From Actinomycetes bacterium (GTDB lineage: Bacteria; Actinomycetota; Actinomycetes; Mycobacteriales; Mycobacteriaceae), in the NCBI GenBank assembly GCA_023418505.1, contig JAEZZR010000015.1, forward strand, positions 133,378 to 197,377: a DNA stretch of 64,000 nt, given 5' to 3'. Positions 27,596 to 36,522 of this stretch are shown piece after piece. Positions within the stretch are counted from its first letter, which is position 1. Each line of letters opens with the position of its first letter. The position numbers and the translations under genes were made by a program. The notes under the pieces were generated by a model that did no database searches, was not told where the DNA came from, and saw only the letters and a program-made list of their open reading frames with translations.

Positions 27596-28252
27596 CAGGA
27601 TGGCTTCGACGATTGCGCCGATACGGCCAAGGTGTTCTACTTCGCTGGGCAGAAATTCCGGTCCGCCAGGCCGGCCGATCACCAAGATGTAGTTTTCGCC
27701 CATGGGCGATGCCGCCAGCGCGGAGTCCATTACTGCCCAGCTCGGCGGAATCCAGTCTTCGGTTTCTGGATCAAGCAAGCGCGTTTCCGTAACCGGCGGA
27801 TGGGAGAGAGTGCGCCCATCATCTTCGGGGGCAGCAGGGGAGGCGGCTAGGCGGGAAACCCCGTCGTCGGCAGTTTCTAATGCCAATGCCCAACCGGCAG
27901 ACATCGTCTGGGACAAGCCGTCGACGATCTCGCGCAATGCCAAGCGAGGTTCGTTGCGGTGAGCAGCCATCGCAGCCAGCAAGCGAATCTGACCCCGACG
28001 ATCCACCGTGCCCGAAAACGGACGGATGGAATCGACCTCCACGCCGTCGAGCGTCTGCGCTGCAGTAATTAAGGTATCGGGCAGTTTTCCGGAAGGAAGA
28101 TCGACCACAATGTCGTCGGTCACCGTGCCGTTGACATCGTGTTCTACCACGTCAACGCTGCGAATATCGCCATCTACCTCGCCCAAAGCCGCCGCCAAAT
28201 ACCCCAGCGAACCGGGAGTATCGGGCAGTTGCACGCGAAGTAGATAAGACAT
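27590..28252 (-). CDS. ACT-domain protein
   Basis: A 220-residue protein with an N-terminal ACT-type ligand-binding domain (MSYLLRVQLPDTPGSLGYLA, residues 1-75), a middle part (GQIRLLAAMAAHRNEPRLAL) and a C-terminal GAF-like segment. The open frame runs 49 codons further upstream into repeat DNA, so the ATG at 28252 is used. It lies divergent from gatC, as in related corynebacteria. It probably senses an amino acid; the partner is unknown. Confidence 0.82.
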   Translation of the reverse strand: MSYLLRVQLPDTPGSLGYLAAALGEVDGDIRSVDVVEHDVNGTVTDDIVVDLPSGKLPDTLITAAQTLDGVEVDSIRPFSGTVDRRGQIRLLAAMAAHRNEPRLALREIVDGLSQTMSAGWALALETADDGVSRLAASPAAPEDDGRTLSHPPVTETRLLDPETEDWIPPSWAVMDSALAASPMGENYILVIGRPGGPEFLPSEVEHLGRIGAIVEAILL

Positions 28253-28289
28253 GGCTCCAAACTCTACCCGCGCCAGCCAGGTTCGGAAA

Positions 28290-28350
28290 GGGAAATGATA
28301 GGGAATGATCGGGAATGAGCGCGAATAATCGCGAATAATAGGGAAAACTG
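28290..28350. repeat. Tandem 10-bp repeat array between the ACT gene and gatC
   Basis: Six consecutive units with a near-perfect 10-bp period: GGGAAATGATA, GGGAATGATC, GGGAATGAGC, GCGAATAATC, GCGAATAATA, GGGAAAACTG. The array lies in a 246-bp divergent promoter region, 38 bp from the ACT start. The period of about one helical turn would place all copies on one DNA face. Confidence 0.8.
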
Positions 28351-28498
28351 AAGAAATGGCGTGCAGATGGCGCAGATATAAACCCGGTGAGGTGCGCATA
28401 CCGCCAGCTGCCTTGGGGCGCTATTGTGGTTGGGTAGCAATTTCAACTGCAATGATTACTTGAATGAACACCCGCAACCTATGGAAAGAGGGACGCTC

Positions 28499-28798
28499 GT
28501 GCCTGCTATCTCCCGTGATGAGGTCGCACATTTGGCTAAGCTGTCGCGCTTGGCATTGTCGGATGAAGAATTAGACTCATTTGCCGATCAGATTGACGAC
28601 ATTATTAATCACGTGCAAGCCGTCCAACAGGTCGCTGCAGCAGACGTGGAGCCGATGAGCCACCCTTCCTCGCTCTCCGGTGTGATGCGCGAAGACGAGG
28701 TGCGCCCAACCTTGACGGCCGAGCAGGCGTTAGATCAGGCTCCAAGCGAGCAGGACAGCCGCTTCGAAGTGCCACAGATCCTCGGTGAAGAAGAATAA
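28499..28798 (+). CDS. gatC: Asp/Glu-tRNA amidotransferase subunit C
   Basis: GatC stabilises the GatCAB amidotransferase that makes Gln-tRNA and Asn-tRNA by transamidation. The GTG at 28499 is chosen because AAAGAGGGA lies 5 bases upstream and the product then has 99 residues, the family size; upstream ATGs would add sequence without homology. Motif: ISRDEVAHLAKLSRLALSDEE. gatA follows after 27 bp. Confidence 0.94.
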   Translation: MPAISRDEVAHLAKLSRLALSDEELDSFADQIDDIINHVQAVQQVAAADVEPMSHPSSLSGVMREDEVRPTLTAEQALDQAPSEQDSRFEVPQILGEEE

Positions 28799-28825
28799 GA
28801 CAGCGATCAGGAGCCGAAAATTTCC

Positions 28826-30358
28826 ATGACTGCAAACGATACAACTGCAACTAACAATCGTTTACTGCACAGCGCTGTCTCGGAAGATCCGATCCTAGGA
28901 CTTACCGCCGCAGAGCTGGCCGAGAAGATCCACAGCCGCGAGCTGACCAGCGTAGAGGTAACGCAGAAGTTCCTTGATCGCGTTCGCGAAGTCGATTCCG
29001 AGATCCACGCCTTCCTGCACGTAGGTGAAGAAGAGGCATTGGCAGCTGCTCGGGCTGTCGACGAATCCCTCGACCGCGGTGAAGAACCTGCTTCGCCACT
29101 AGCGGGTGTGCCTTTGGCGTTGAAGGACGTTTTTACCACCACCGATGCGCCAACGACTTGTGCGTCCAAGATGCTTGAGGGGTACATGAGCCCTTACGAC
29201 GCCACGGTAACGCGCAAGCTCCGCGAAGCTGGTATTCCGATTTTGGGTAAGACCAACATGGACGAGTTCGCGATGGGCTCTTCGACGGAAAACTCCGCTT
29301 ATGGTCCGACCCATAACCCATGGGATGTCCAGCGCACTGCCGGTGGTTCCGGTGGTGGCTCTTCGGCTGCGCTTGCTTCGGCGATGGCACCGTTGGCCAT
29401 CGGTACCGATACCGGTGGTTCGATTCGCCAGCCAGCCGCTTTGACTGCAACCGTAGGCGTGAAGCCAACTTACGGCACCGTTTCCCGCTACGGCCTGGTG
29501 GCTTGTGCTTCGTCTTTGGATCAGGGCGGGCCAACGGCACGCAATGTCCTAGATACCGCTTTGCTGCACCAGGTGATCGCTGGCCACGATGCCAACGACT
29601 CCACTTCCACCAACCAGCCAATTGCAGACGTGGTAGCTGCCGCTCGCGAAGGCGCTTCCGGTGATCTGACCGGCGTGAAGGTTGGTGTAGTCAAGCAATT
29701 CAACACCACCGATGGCTACCAGCAGGGCGTGTTGAATTCCTTCCACGAGGCCGTCGAAAAGCTCACCGCCGCAGGCGCAGAGGTAGTAGAGGTTGATTGT
29801 CCGAACTTCGACCACGCACTGAGCGCCTACTACCTGATCTTGCCTTGCGAGGTCAGCTCGAACCTCGCGCGTTTCGACGGTATGCGTTACGGACAGCGGG
29901 TGGGCGACGATGGCAACCACTCGGCCGAACAGGTGATGGCAGCCACGCGTGCCGCAGGCTTTGGTGATGAGGTCAAGCGCCGCATCATCATCGGTACCTA
30001 CGCGCTGTCCGTGGGCTACTACGACGCCTACTACTTGCAAGCACAGCGCGTACGTACCTTGATCCAGCAGGACTTTGAAAAGGCCTTCGAACAGGTCGAT
30101 GTGTTGATCTCGCCAACCACGCCAACCACTGCTTTCAAGCTGGGCGAGAAGGTTGACGATCCGTTGAGCATGTACATGTTTGACCTGTGCACCCTGCCAC
30201 TGAACTTGGCCGGTATGTGTGGCATGTCCGTGCCTTCCGGCTTGGCCGCTGATACCAACTTGCCAGTGGGCTTGCAGATCATGGCGCCACGCCATGCCGA
30301 CGATCGCCTCTACCGCGTAGGTGCAGCCTACGAAAAGGTCCGAGGCGACATTGCCTAA
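28826..30358 (+). CDS. gatA: Asp/Glu-tRNA amidotransferase subunit A
   Basis: GatA is the amidase that frees ammonia from glutamine. The amidase signature is intact: the Lys in PLALKDVFTT, GGSGGGSSAALAS, and the cis-Ser/Ser pair in TDTGGSIRQPAA. The length of 510 is slightly longer than usual because of an N-terminal stretch of about 20 residues. Its stop lies in a 9-bp tandem repeat, and the next frame begins within this gene. Confidence 0.96.
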   Translation: MTANDTTATNNRLLHSAVSEDPILGLTAAELAEKIHSRELTSVEVTQKFLDRVREVDSEIHAFLHVGEEEALAAARAVDESLDRGEEPASPLAGVPLALKDVFTTTDAPTTCASKMLEGYMSPYDATVTRKLREAGIPILGKTNMDEFAMGSSTENSAYGPTHNPWDVQRTAGGSGGGSSAALASAMAPLAIGTDTGGSIRQPAALTATVGVKPTYGTVSRYGLVACASSLDQGGPTARNVLDTALLHQVIAGHDANDSTSTNQPIADVVAAAREGASGDLTGVKVGVVKQFNTTDGYQQGVLNSFHEAVEKLTAAGAEVVEVDCPNFDHALSAYYLILPCEVSSNLARFDGMRYGQRVGDDGNHSAEQVMAATRAAGFGDEVKRRIIIGTYALSVGYYDAYYLQAQRVRTLIQQDFEKAFEQVDVLISPTTPTTAFKLGEKVDDPLSMYMFDLCTLPLNLAGMCGMSVPSGLAADTNLPVGLQIMAPRHADDRLYRVGAAYEKVRGDIA

Positions 30359-30368
30359 CTTGCCTAAA
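30351..30368. repeat. 9-bp tandem duplication at the gatA stop codon
   Basis: TTGCCTAAC (30351-30359) is followed by TTGCCTAAA (30360-30368). The gatA TAA is in the first copy, and because the unit is 9 bp the second TAA is in the same frame. Confidence 0.8.
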
Positions 30369-31793
30369 CAGGGGGCGAACCGGGAGCCTAAGCAGGAGCT
30401 CACACAGGAGTCGCAGTATCTGCCGAAGCGTCAGGCTTACCTGGCGCTTCTTGCGCTATCTCTAGGGTTCTTTATGAACCTGCTAGATCAGTCCATTGTG
30501 GCTGTAGCGTTGCCGGGCATTATGACTGGCCTTGGCGCGGACTACAACCAAGCCATCTGGGTGTCTAGCGCCTACTTCCTGGCCTATGTGATTCCGCTAT
30601 TGGTTACCGGCAGGTTGGGGGATCAGTGGGGGCAACGCCGGGTTTTCATGACTGGCATTGTGATTTTCACCGCTGCTTCGCTGTGGTGTGGGGTGGCCTC
30701 CAGCATTGAAATGCTGATCGCTGCCCGGTTTGTACAAGGCTTGGGTTCTGCGATGATCGCACCGCAAACGCTGGCGATCATCACGCGAATTTTTGCTCCC
30801 GACCGCCGCGGCGTGGCTATGGGTCTGTGGGGCTCGGTGGCGGGCTTAGCCACTTTGACCGGCCCGGTACTTGGTGGTTTGCTGACTACCTCGCTGGGGT
30901 GGGAATGGATCTTCTTCATCAACGTTCCCGTTGGCCTGCTGTGTTTGGCGTTGGCGGCAAAGTGGATTCCATCGTTGCCAACTTCACAGCAATCCTTCGA
31001 TTACTTGGGCATCGTGGCTTCTGTGATTGCAATGGCCGGCATCGTGTTCGGTATCCAGCAAGGTGAAGCTGTGGGATGGTCGCCGATGATCGTTGCGATC
31101 CTGATCGCCGGCTTTATTGCACTGGCAGTTTTCGTGTGGTCGCAGCGCACCGCCTCGAAGCGCGGTACTGCAGCGCTGGTGCCACCGGAGCTATTCAGTC
31201 AGGCTAATTTCACGCTAGGTAGCTTTTCGATCGCGATGATGGGCTTCGCGGTGGCCTCTAATGCGCTGCCAATCATGATGTACTTGCAGCAATATGAAGG
31301 CCAGACCGCCTTGGCTGCCGGGTTGCTCATCGCGCCGATGGCTGTGGTCTCGGGCATTGTGGCGCCATATGTGGGATCCCTGATTGGACGCTTTAGCCCC
31401 CGGGCACTATCGGTGACTGGCTTCAGCCTGATGGTGCTGGGGCATATCGCCATGTTCGGCGTGCTACGCGAACCACTGCCAGTGTGGTGGGTGGCTGTTG
31501 CATCCATCATTCTTGGCTTGGGCAACTCGTTTGTCTGGGGGCCAAACTCCACCACCACTATGCGTGATATTCCAGGTCGTTGGGCGGGTGCAGCCTCTGG
31601 TGTTTACAACACCTCGCGCCAAGTGGGTGCCGTACTGGGCTCGGCTGCTACCGCGGCGTTTATTCAATTTCGCGAAAATGCGGGAGCCGGCGAAGAGATG
31701 TTCGGCCAGGTACTGCTGATGCAAGCTATTGCGCTGCTGTTGGGATTGTGGGCGGTGTCGCGGTTTAACGTCGCAAAGCCTGAAAAGCAATAA
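30351..31793 (+). CDS. MFS drug exporter, DHA2 (EmrB/QacA) type
   Basis: About 480 residues with 14 predicted membrane helices. Motifs of the 14-TM proton antiporters: FFMNLLDQSIVAVALPGI in helix 1, motif A GRLGDQWGQRRVF, and motif C GPVLGGLLTTSLGW. The start is uncertain: GTG 30321, TTG 30351 and TTG 30360 are in frame; TTG 30351 has GAGG five bases upstream and is used here, overlapping gatA by 8 bp. Substrate unknown. Confidence 0.88.
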   Translation: MPNLPKQGANREPKQELTQESQYLPKRQAYLALLALSLGFFMNLLDQSIVAVALPGIMTGLGADYNQAIWVSSAYFLAYVIPLLVTGRLGDQWGQRRVFMTGIVIFTAASLWCGVASSIEMLIAARFVQGLGSAMIAPQTLAIITRIFAPDRRGVAMGLWGSVAGLATLTGPVLGGLLTTSLGWEWIFFINVPVGLLCLALAAKWIPSLPTSQQSFDYLGIVASVIAMAGIVFGIQQGEAVGWSPMIVAILIAGFIALAVFVWSQRTASKRGTAALVPPELFSQANFTLGSFSIAMMGFAVASNALPIMMYLQQYEGQTALAAGLLIAPMAVVSGIVAPYVGSLIGRFSPRALSVTGFSLMVLGHIAMFGVLREPLPVWWVAVASIILGLGNSFVWGPNSTTTMRDIPGRWAGAASGVYNTSRQVGAVLGSAATAAFIQFRENAGAGEEMFGQVLLMQAIALLLGLWAVSRFNVAKPEKQ

Positions 31794-31852
31794 AACTGCG
31801 CGCTAAAAAGTAATCTCTAACACCCCTGGAAGCGCGGGCGATGCTGGCGCGC

Positions 31853-31858
31853 TACAGT
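31853..31858 (+). promoter_or_regulatory. Possible -10 element for leaderless pfkA transcript
   Basis: TACAGT ends 7 bp before the pfkA ATG, the spacing expected if transcription starts at or next to the start codon. No Shine-Dalgarno sequence precedes the ATG, which agrees. No convincing -35 is visible. Confidence 0.35.
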
Positions 31859-31865
31859 GGAAAAT

Positions 31866-32897
31866 ATGCGTATTGCGACCTTGACCTCCGGTGGCGATTG
31901 CCCCGGCTTGAATGCTGTCATCCGAGCAATTGTTCGTACTGCTAGCAGTGAATATGGCTCCACTGTAGTGGGTTATGAAGACGGTTGGATCGGTTTGCTT
32001 GAAGATCGCCGGATCCAGCTGTACGACGATGAGAATATCGACCGCATGTTGCTGCGCGGTGGCACCATGTTGGGCACCGGTCGCGTTCACCCGGATAAGC
32101 TCACCGCGAACTTAGACACCATTAAAGAGAACCTCGCTGATGCGGGCATCGACGCGTTGATTCCAATTGGTGGTGAAGGCACGCTGAAGGCTGGTCGTTG
32201 GCTGGCGGAAAATGGCGTTCCTGTGGTTGGTGTGCCAAAGACCATTGATAACGACGTCAATGGCACCGACTTCACCTTCGGTTTCGATACTGCAGTGGCA
32301 GTGGCTACCGACGCCGTGGATCGCCTGCACACCACCGCGGAATCGCACCAGCGTGTGATGATCGTGGAGGTCATGGGGCGCCACGTAGGCTGGATCGCTT
32401 TGCATGCTGGTATGGCTGGTGGCGCGCACTACATTGTGATCCCAGAGGAGCCATTCGACATTAACGAAATCTGCAAGTCCATGGAACGTCGCTTCCAGTT
32501 GGGCGAGCAGTACGGCATTATCGTGGTCGCCGAAGGCGCATTGCCAAAGGAAGGCACCATGCAGTTCGAAGAGGGCGGGGTAGACCAGTTCGGTCACCAG
32601 ACCTTCAACGGCATCGGCCAGGTCATTGGTGATGAGATTAAGCAGCGCACCGGTTATGATGTTCGCACCACCGTGCTAGGCCACATCCAGCGTGGTGGTA
32701 CACCAACGGCTTACGACCGCGTGTTGGCTACCCGGTATGGTGTGCACGCAACCCGCGCAGTGCATGAAGGCGACTTTGGTAAGGTCGTTGCGCTGAAGGG
32801 CGAAGATATCCACCGAATTACTTTTGAGGAGGCCGTCGGCAAGCTGAAGACCGTGCCGCGTGGCCGTTACACCACTGCAAAGGCACTGTTCGGCTAG
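31866..32897 (+). CDS. pfkA: 6-phosphofructokinase (ATP type)
   Basis: PfkA phosphorylates fructose 6-phosphate in glycolysis. At 343 residues it matches the corynebacterial enzyme in length. Motifs: TSGGDCPGLNAVIR, LLRGGTMLGTGR, PIGGEGTLKA, PKTIDNDVNGTD, and MGRHVGWIALHAG. The Gly in GGEGT (not Asp) indicates ATP rather than pyrophosphate as donor. The frame starts at a GTG three codons earlier, but the ATG gives the family start MRIATLTSGG. A YkvI-type gene follows after 14 bp. Confidence 0.96.
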   Translation: MRIATLTSGGDCPGLNAVIRAIVRTASSEYGSTVVGYEDGWIGLLEDRRIQLYDDENIDRMLLRGGTMLGTGRVHPDKLTANLDTIKENLADAGIDALIPIGGEGTLKAGRWLAENGVPVVGVPKTIDNDVNGTDFTFGFDTAVAVATDAVDRLHTTAESHQRVMIVEVMGRHVGWIALHAGMAGGAHYIVIPEEPFDINEICKSMERRFQLGEQYGIIVVAEGALPKEGTMQFEEGGVDQFGHQTFNGIGQVIGDEIKQRTGYDVRTTVLGHIQRGGTPTAYDRVLATRYGVHATRAVHEGDFGKVVALKGEDIHRITFEEAVGKLKTVPRGRYTTAKALFG

Positions 32898-32911
32898 TCG
32901 CGTATTTATTT

Positions 32912-34276
32912 ATGCCGAAACGGATTTTCGCCATTGCAATGGCGTTCCTGGGATTAAGCGTGGGCGCAGGCTTTGCGTCCGGCCAGGAAATGAACCAGTA
33001 CTTCGTTTCCTTCGGAATCCCAGGAATCTGGGCGGTAGTGTTCTCTGCCATCATCATGGCTCTCTCTGGCCTGGCAGTGATGGCACTTGGTAGCTACTAC
33101 CAAGCTGATGAACACACCGCAGTTTTCGACCAAATCGCATCCCCCTGGGTATCACGCCTGCTTGATGTCACGGTTACCTTAACCGTGTTTTGTACCGGCA
33201 CCGTGATGATCGCAGGTGCTGGCGCGAACTTAAACCAGCAGTTTGGCCTACCCGTGTGGGTGGGCTCCGTCATCTTAATTGTGATGGTGCTGCTCGCTGG
33301 CCTGCTGGATGTGAACAAAGTTTCCAATGTGATCAGCTTGATCTCACCGCTCATCGTAGTGGTGATGATGGTGGCCAGTATTTACGCCATCGTCCATGCC
33401 CAAAACTCGTTGACCGAGCTGGAGCCCCTAGCCACCCAGATCCATTCCACACTCCCGCACTGGACTATCGCCTCGCTGAATTACGTGGGCTTGTGCATCA
33501 TGATCGCCGTGTCGATGTCTATCGTCATCGGTGGCACCTACTTGAATCCACGTGAAGCAGGCATTGGTGGCCTGCTGGGTGGCACCATCTACGGCGTGAT
33601 GCTGCTGGTAGCCACCTTGGCACTGTACTTCTCGGTGGCCGATGTGGCCCACGAAGATATGCCGATGTTGGCGATCGTGGATCAGATTCATCCGGTATTC
33701 GGTGTGATTACCGCGCTGGTGATCTACGGCATGATCTTTAACTCAGCGATCGGCATGTTCTACGCGCTGGGACGCCGTGTGACGCGCCGTCGCCCACAGA
33801 ACTTCCGCTTTGCTCTCTTCGGAGCTGTTGGTCTGGGCTTCTTGTTGTCTTTCCTTGGCTTCCGGACGCTGGTGGGTTACGCATTCCCAGTACTCGGCTA
33901 CGTGGGCATCATCTTGATCGCGGTACTGATCGGCAACTACTTCTTTGGCCGCAGCACGATTGTGGAAGAGACGGAGCGCCGTAGTCGCATCCGCAAGCTC
34001 ACCCGTCGTAAGCTTCATCCGAATCGCGTCTTTAACAAGGCAGATCAGGATCGCCTGGATCGGGCAGTGGCGGCGTCGAACGTGGACAACATCGAATTGC
34101 GTACCACCGTGCGCGACGAAATCCTTACGGAGCTTATCGACGACGTGAACGTCGACTTCGATGAGTCTGACGCAGAGCGCATTCTCGCCGAGCCAATTAC
34201 CGAGCTGGTTAGCCCAGAGGTAAAGGTCGTGGATCCGAATCCGGACGAGAGCTTGAAACATCCGCCAAAGAAATAG
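32912..34276 (+). CDS. YkvI-family membrane transporter, copy 1
   Basis: A protein of 454 residues with about ten membrane helices. The first helix has VGAGFASGQEMNQYF, typical of YkvI-like members of the LeuT-fold (APC) superfamily. The last ~100 residues form a charged, cytosolic tail absent from copy 2. Long identical blocks are shared with the gene at 35333 (e.g. NLNQQF, VIYGMIFN, IGMFYAL). It probably forms an operon with pfkA. Substrate unknown. I know of no such pair between pfkA and gatB in C. glutamicum. Confidence 0.8.
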   Translation: MPKRIFAIAMAFLGLSVGAGFASGQEMNQYFVSFGIPGIWAVVFSAIIMALSGLAVMALGSYYQADEHTAVFDQIASPWVSRLLDVTVTLTVFCTGTVMIAGAGANLNQQFGLPVWVGSVILIVMVLLAGLLDVNKVSNVISLISPLIVVVMMVASIYAIVHAQNSLTELEPLATQIHSTLPHWTIASLNYVGLCIMIAVSMSIVIGGTYLNPREAGIGGLLGGTIYGVMLLVATLALYFSVADVAHEDMPMLAIVDQIHPVFGVITALVIYGMIFNSAIGMFYALGRRVTRRRPQNFRFALFGAVGLGFLLSFLGFRTLVGYAFPVLGYVGIILIAVLIGNYFFGRSTIVEETERRSRIRKLTRRKLHPNRVFNKADQDRLDRAVAASNVDNIELRTTVRDEILTELIDDVNVDFDESDAERILAEPITELVSPEVKVVDPNPDESLKHPPKK

Positions 34277-34309
34277 CTACGACCCCGAGCAGTACTAACC
34301 AGCGCGTTT

Positions 34310-35257
34310 TTAAGAAACGTGCTTTAGCAAGAATGCGTCGCAGCGATATGGCAGCTCCACGGGCTGATGTGGGGTGAACCCTAAGTGCTCGTAGAGATAC
34401 CAGTGCAAATTATCGGCTACCTTGCGGCGCGTTTTTTCATTGGCTTTAATCCAATACGAACGCGTGCGCGCAAGTTCCAGCAATTCCTCAGGTGTGCGCA
34501 GATCCACCCAATTGTTGCGAATCTCGCCGGTAATTTTTAATTGCTTGCCGACGTTAGGCACAAAACCAGGAGCCAAAATATCGCCCGAGTGCATGATGCG
34601 CGACAGCCGATGCACCCACGGATGACGGACGTCGAGAGTATTCCAGATCAGGAGCACAGTGCCGTGGGGTGCAAGAACGCGGGCAAATTCTTGTGTCGCT
34701 TGTGCTTCGTCGACCCAATGCCAGGTCTGGGCGCAAGTGAGTAGATCGACGGAGTGATCTTCGAGCATCGATAGATCTTCAGCGATGCCTACGTGGGTTG
34801 TTGCTTCCGGGCAGGTGGCCTCTAGCTGCTGCAGCATCGTTTCGGAAGGATCGACCGCATGGAGTGTGGCCTCCGGCGCTGTTTGGGCTAGGGCAGCGGT
34901 GAGTTTCCCGGTGCCAGCGCCAATATCGGCGATAGTCAGGGGAGAGGTGGTTAGCGTTGTGCTTTGGCGAGCATCCTCAGCTTCTGCAATCGCTTCAGCG
35001 ACGATTTCTGCTGGATAGCCAGGGCGCACATCGTGATAAAGCTGTGAATCATGCGCTGCCGAATAAGTATCAGCTGCTGCTCGCCGAAAAGAGTCAGACT
35101 GAAAGCGTGGTTTCGCTGCTGCGGATACTGCGGGGATATGAGTGCGCGATAAACCAGTTGCCGCCGGACCCACTGAACCACTTGCTGCATAAGCTCTCGC
35201 ATTCAAGGCAGCAAGGATTTCGGGATCCGGGGTGTGCGGTGGTTGTTCGACAGTCAC
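34310..35257 (-). CDS. Class I SAM-dependent methyltransferase
   Basis: A 315-residue protein with a methyltransferase core: DSQLYHDVRPGYPAEIV, then motif I IADIGAGTGKLTAALA, the acidic residue in LHAVDPSETML, and DLLTCAQTWHWVD. It resembles trans-aconitate/YafE-like methyltransferases. The N-terminal ~70 residues look disordered. The GTG at 35257 is preferred to a TTG seven codons upstream. It lies on the opposite strand between the two YkvI-type genes. Substrate unknown. Confidence 0.82.
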   Translation of the reverse strand: MTVEQPPHTPDPEILAALNARAYAASGSVGPAATGLSRTHIPAVSAAAKPRFQSDSFRRAAADTYSAAHDSQLYHDVRPGYPAEIVAEAIAEAEDARQSTTLTTSPLTIADIGAGTGKLTAALAQTAPEATLHAVDPSETMLQQLEATCPEATTHVGIAEDLSMLEDHSVDLLTCAQTWHWVDEAQATQEFARVLAPHGTVLLIWNTLDVRHPWVHRLSRIMHSGDILAPGFVPNVGKQLKITGEIRNNWVDLRTPEELLELARTRSYWIKANEKTRRKVADNLHWYLYEHLGFTPHQPVELPYRCDAFLLKHVS

Positions 35258-35332
35258 GAAAATTAAGTTTAACCCCAAGTTTCTGGACGAAATTTTAGTG
35301 ATTTTGCTTACTCTGGGCTTACCATTGTTCTC

Positions 35333-36508
35333 ATGGTTAAACGGGTATTAGGTATCGCGATGGCCTTTGTGGGGCTCATCGTGGGAGCAGGTTTTGCCTC
35401 TGGTCAAGAGGTCATGCAGTATTTCGTCGCTTTCGGCACCTGGGGTATCTGGGGTGCGATCCTGTCATGTGTGATCATGACGATCTCCGGTCTCGCAGTG
35501 CTTCAGCTCGGCAGCTACTTCCAGGCACGCGAACACAATTTGGTGTTCACCCGAGTATCCAACCGTGGAGTTGCATTGTTCCTCGATGGTGCTGTGATGC
35601 TCACCTTGTTCCTTACCGGCATGGTGATGATGGCTGGCGCAGGCTCGAACCTCAATCAGCAATTCGAACTGCCGATCTGGGTTGGCGCTACCTTAATGCT
35701 GGTATTGGTGCTTGCAGTAGGCATGCTTGACGTAAAAAAGGTCACCGCGATCATCGGTGCGATTACGCCGTTTATCATCGTCTTCTTGTTGATCGCTTCG
35801 GTTTATGCCGCCTCGCAGATGCAAGGCTCGCTGGGTGAAGCGGCTACGTACGCCCACGATCACGTGAGCACCACGCTGCCAAACTGGGGCGTCTCCGCCC
35901 TAAACTACGTGGGCTTCAACCTGATGGTGGCGGTATCGATGGCAATCATCATTGGTGGAGAGCAATTCAGCCCACGCGAAGCTGGTGTGGGCGGCATGCT
36001 TGGTGGCTTGATCTTCGGTCTATTACTGCTGATCTCTACGCTGGCTTTGCTGTCTTCGGCCCAGGTGGTCTCAGAATACGATCTGCCAGTGCTGTCGCTG
36101 ATCAATCAGATCCACCCAGTGCTTGGCACGGTGATGGCAGTAGTCATCTACGGCATGATCTTCAATACCGGTATCGGCATGTTCTATGCGCTAGCCAAGC
36201 GTCTGACCGCCTCGAACCCAGCCAAGTTCCGCATGGTGTTCATCCCAATTACCTTGGTGGGCTTTGTGCTGAGCTTCTTCGGCTTCCGTAGCTTGGTCTC
36301 TTACGTCTACCCATTCTTGGGTTACGTTGGCGTGGTGCTGATCGTGGTGGTATCAGTGGCGTGGTTGCGTGGTCGCCGACGGATTTCTGCGGAAACGCAG
36401 CGACGCCGTCGTTTGCTAATTAGCAACCAACAAGAGGATCTCGATGCCTCGAACTTGGACAACGAAACTCTCCAGCGCAAGGTAGATGAACTGAATAGCC
36501 GGGACTAG
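35333..36508 (+). CDS. YkvI-family membrane transporter, copy 2
   Basis: A paralogue of the gene at 32912, 391 residues, about ten membrane helices, with VGAGFASGQEVMQYF in helix 1 and a shorter charged tail. ATG at 35333; TACCAT seven bases upstream could be a -10 of a leaderless transcript. gatB follows after 14 bp. The pair flanks an oppositely oriented methyltransferase gene. The substrate is unknown; amino acids or related amines are plausible from superfamily membership only. Confidence 0.8.
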   Translation: MVKRVLGIAMAFVGLIVGAGFASGQEVMQYFVAFGTWGIWGAILSCVIMTISGLAVLQLGSYFQAREHNLVFTRVSNRGVALFLDGAVMLTLFLTGMVMMAGAGSNLNQQFELPIWVGATLMLVLVLAVGMLDVKKVTAIIGAITPFIIVFLLIASVYAASQMQGSLGEAATYAHDHVSTTLPNWGVSALNYVGFNLMVAVSMAIIIGGEQFSPREAGVGGMLGGLIFGLLLLISTLALLSSAQVVSEYDLPVLSLINQIHPVLGTVMAVVIYGMIFNTGIGMFYALAKRLTASNPAKFRMVFIPITLVGFVLSFFGFRSLVSYVYPFLGYVGVVLIVVVSVAWLRGRRRISAETQRRRRLLISNQQEDLDASNLDNETLQRKVDELNSRD

Positions 36509-36522
36509 TAACATTGGCTTCC

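Noticed and set aside
29549..30403. A 284-codon minus-strand frame opposite gatA
   Set aside because: It is antisense to the amidase signature region; no independent support.
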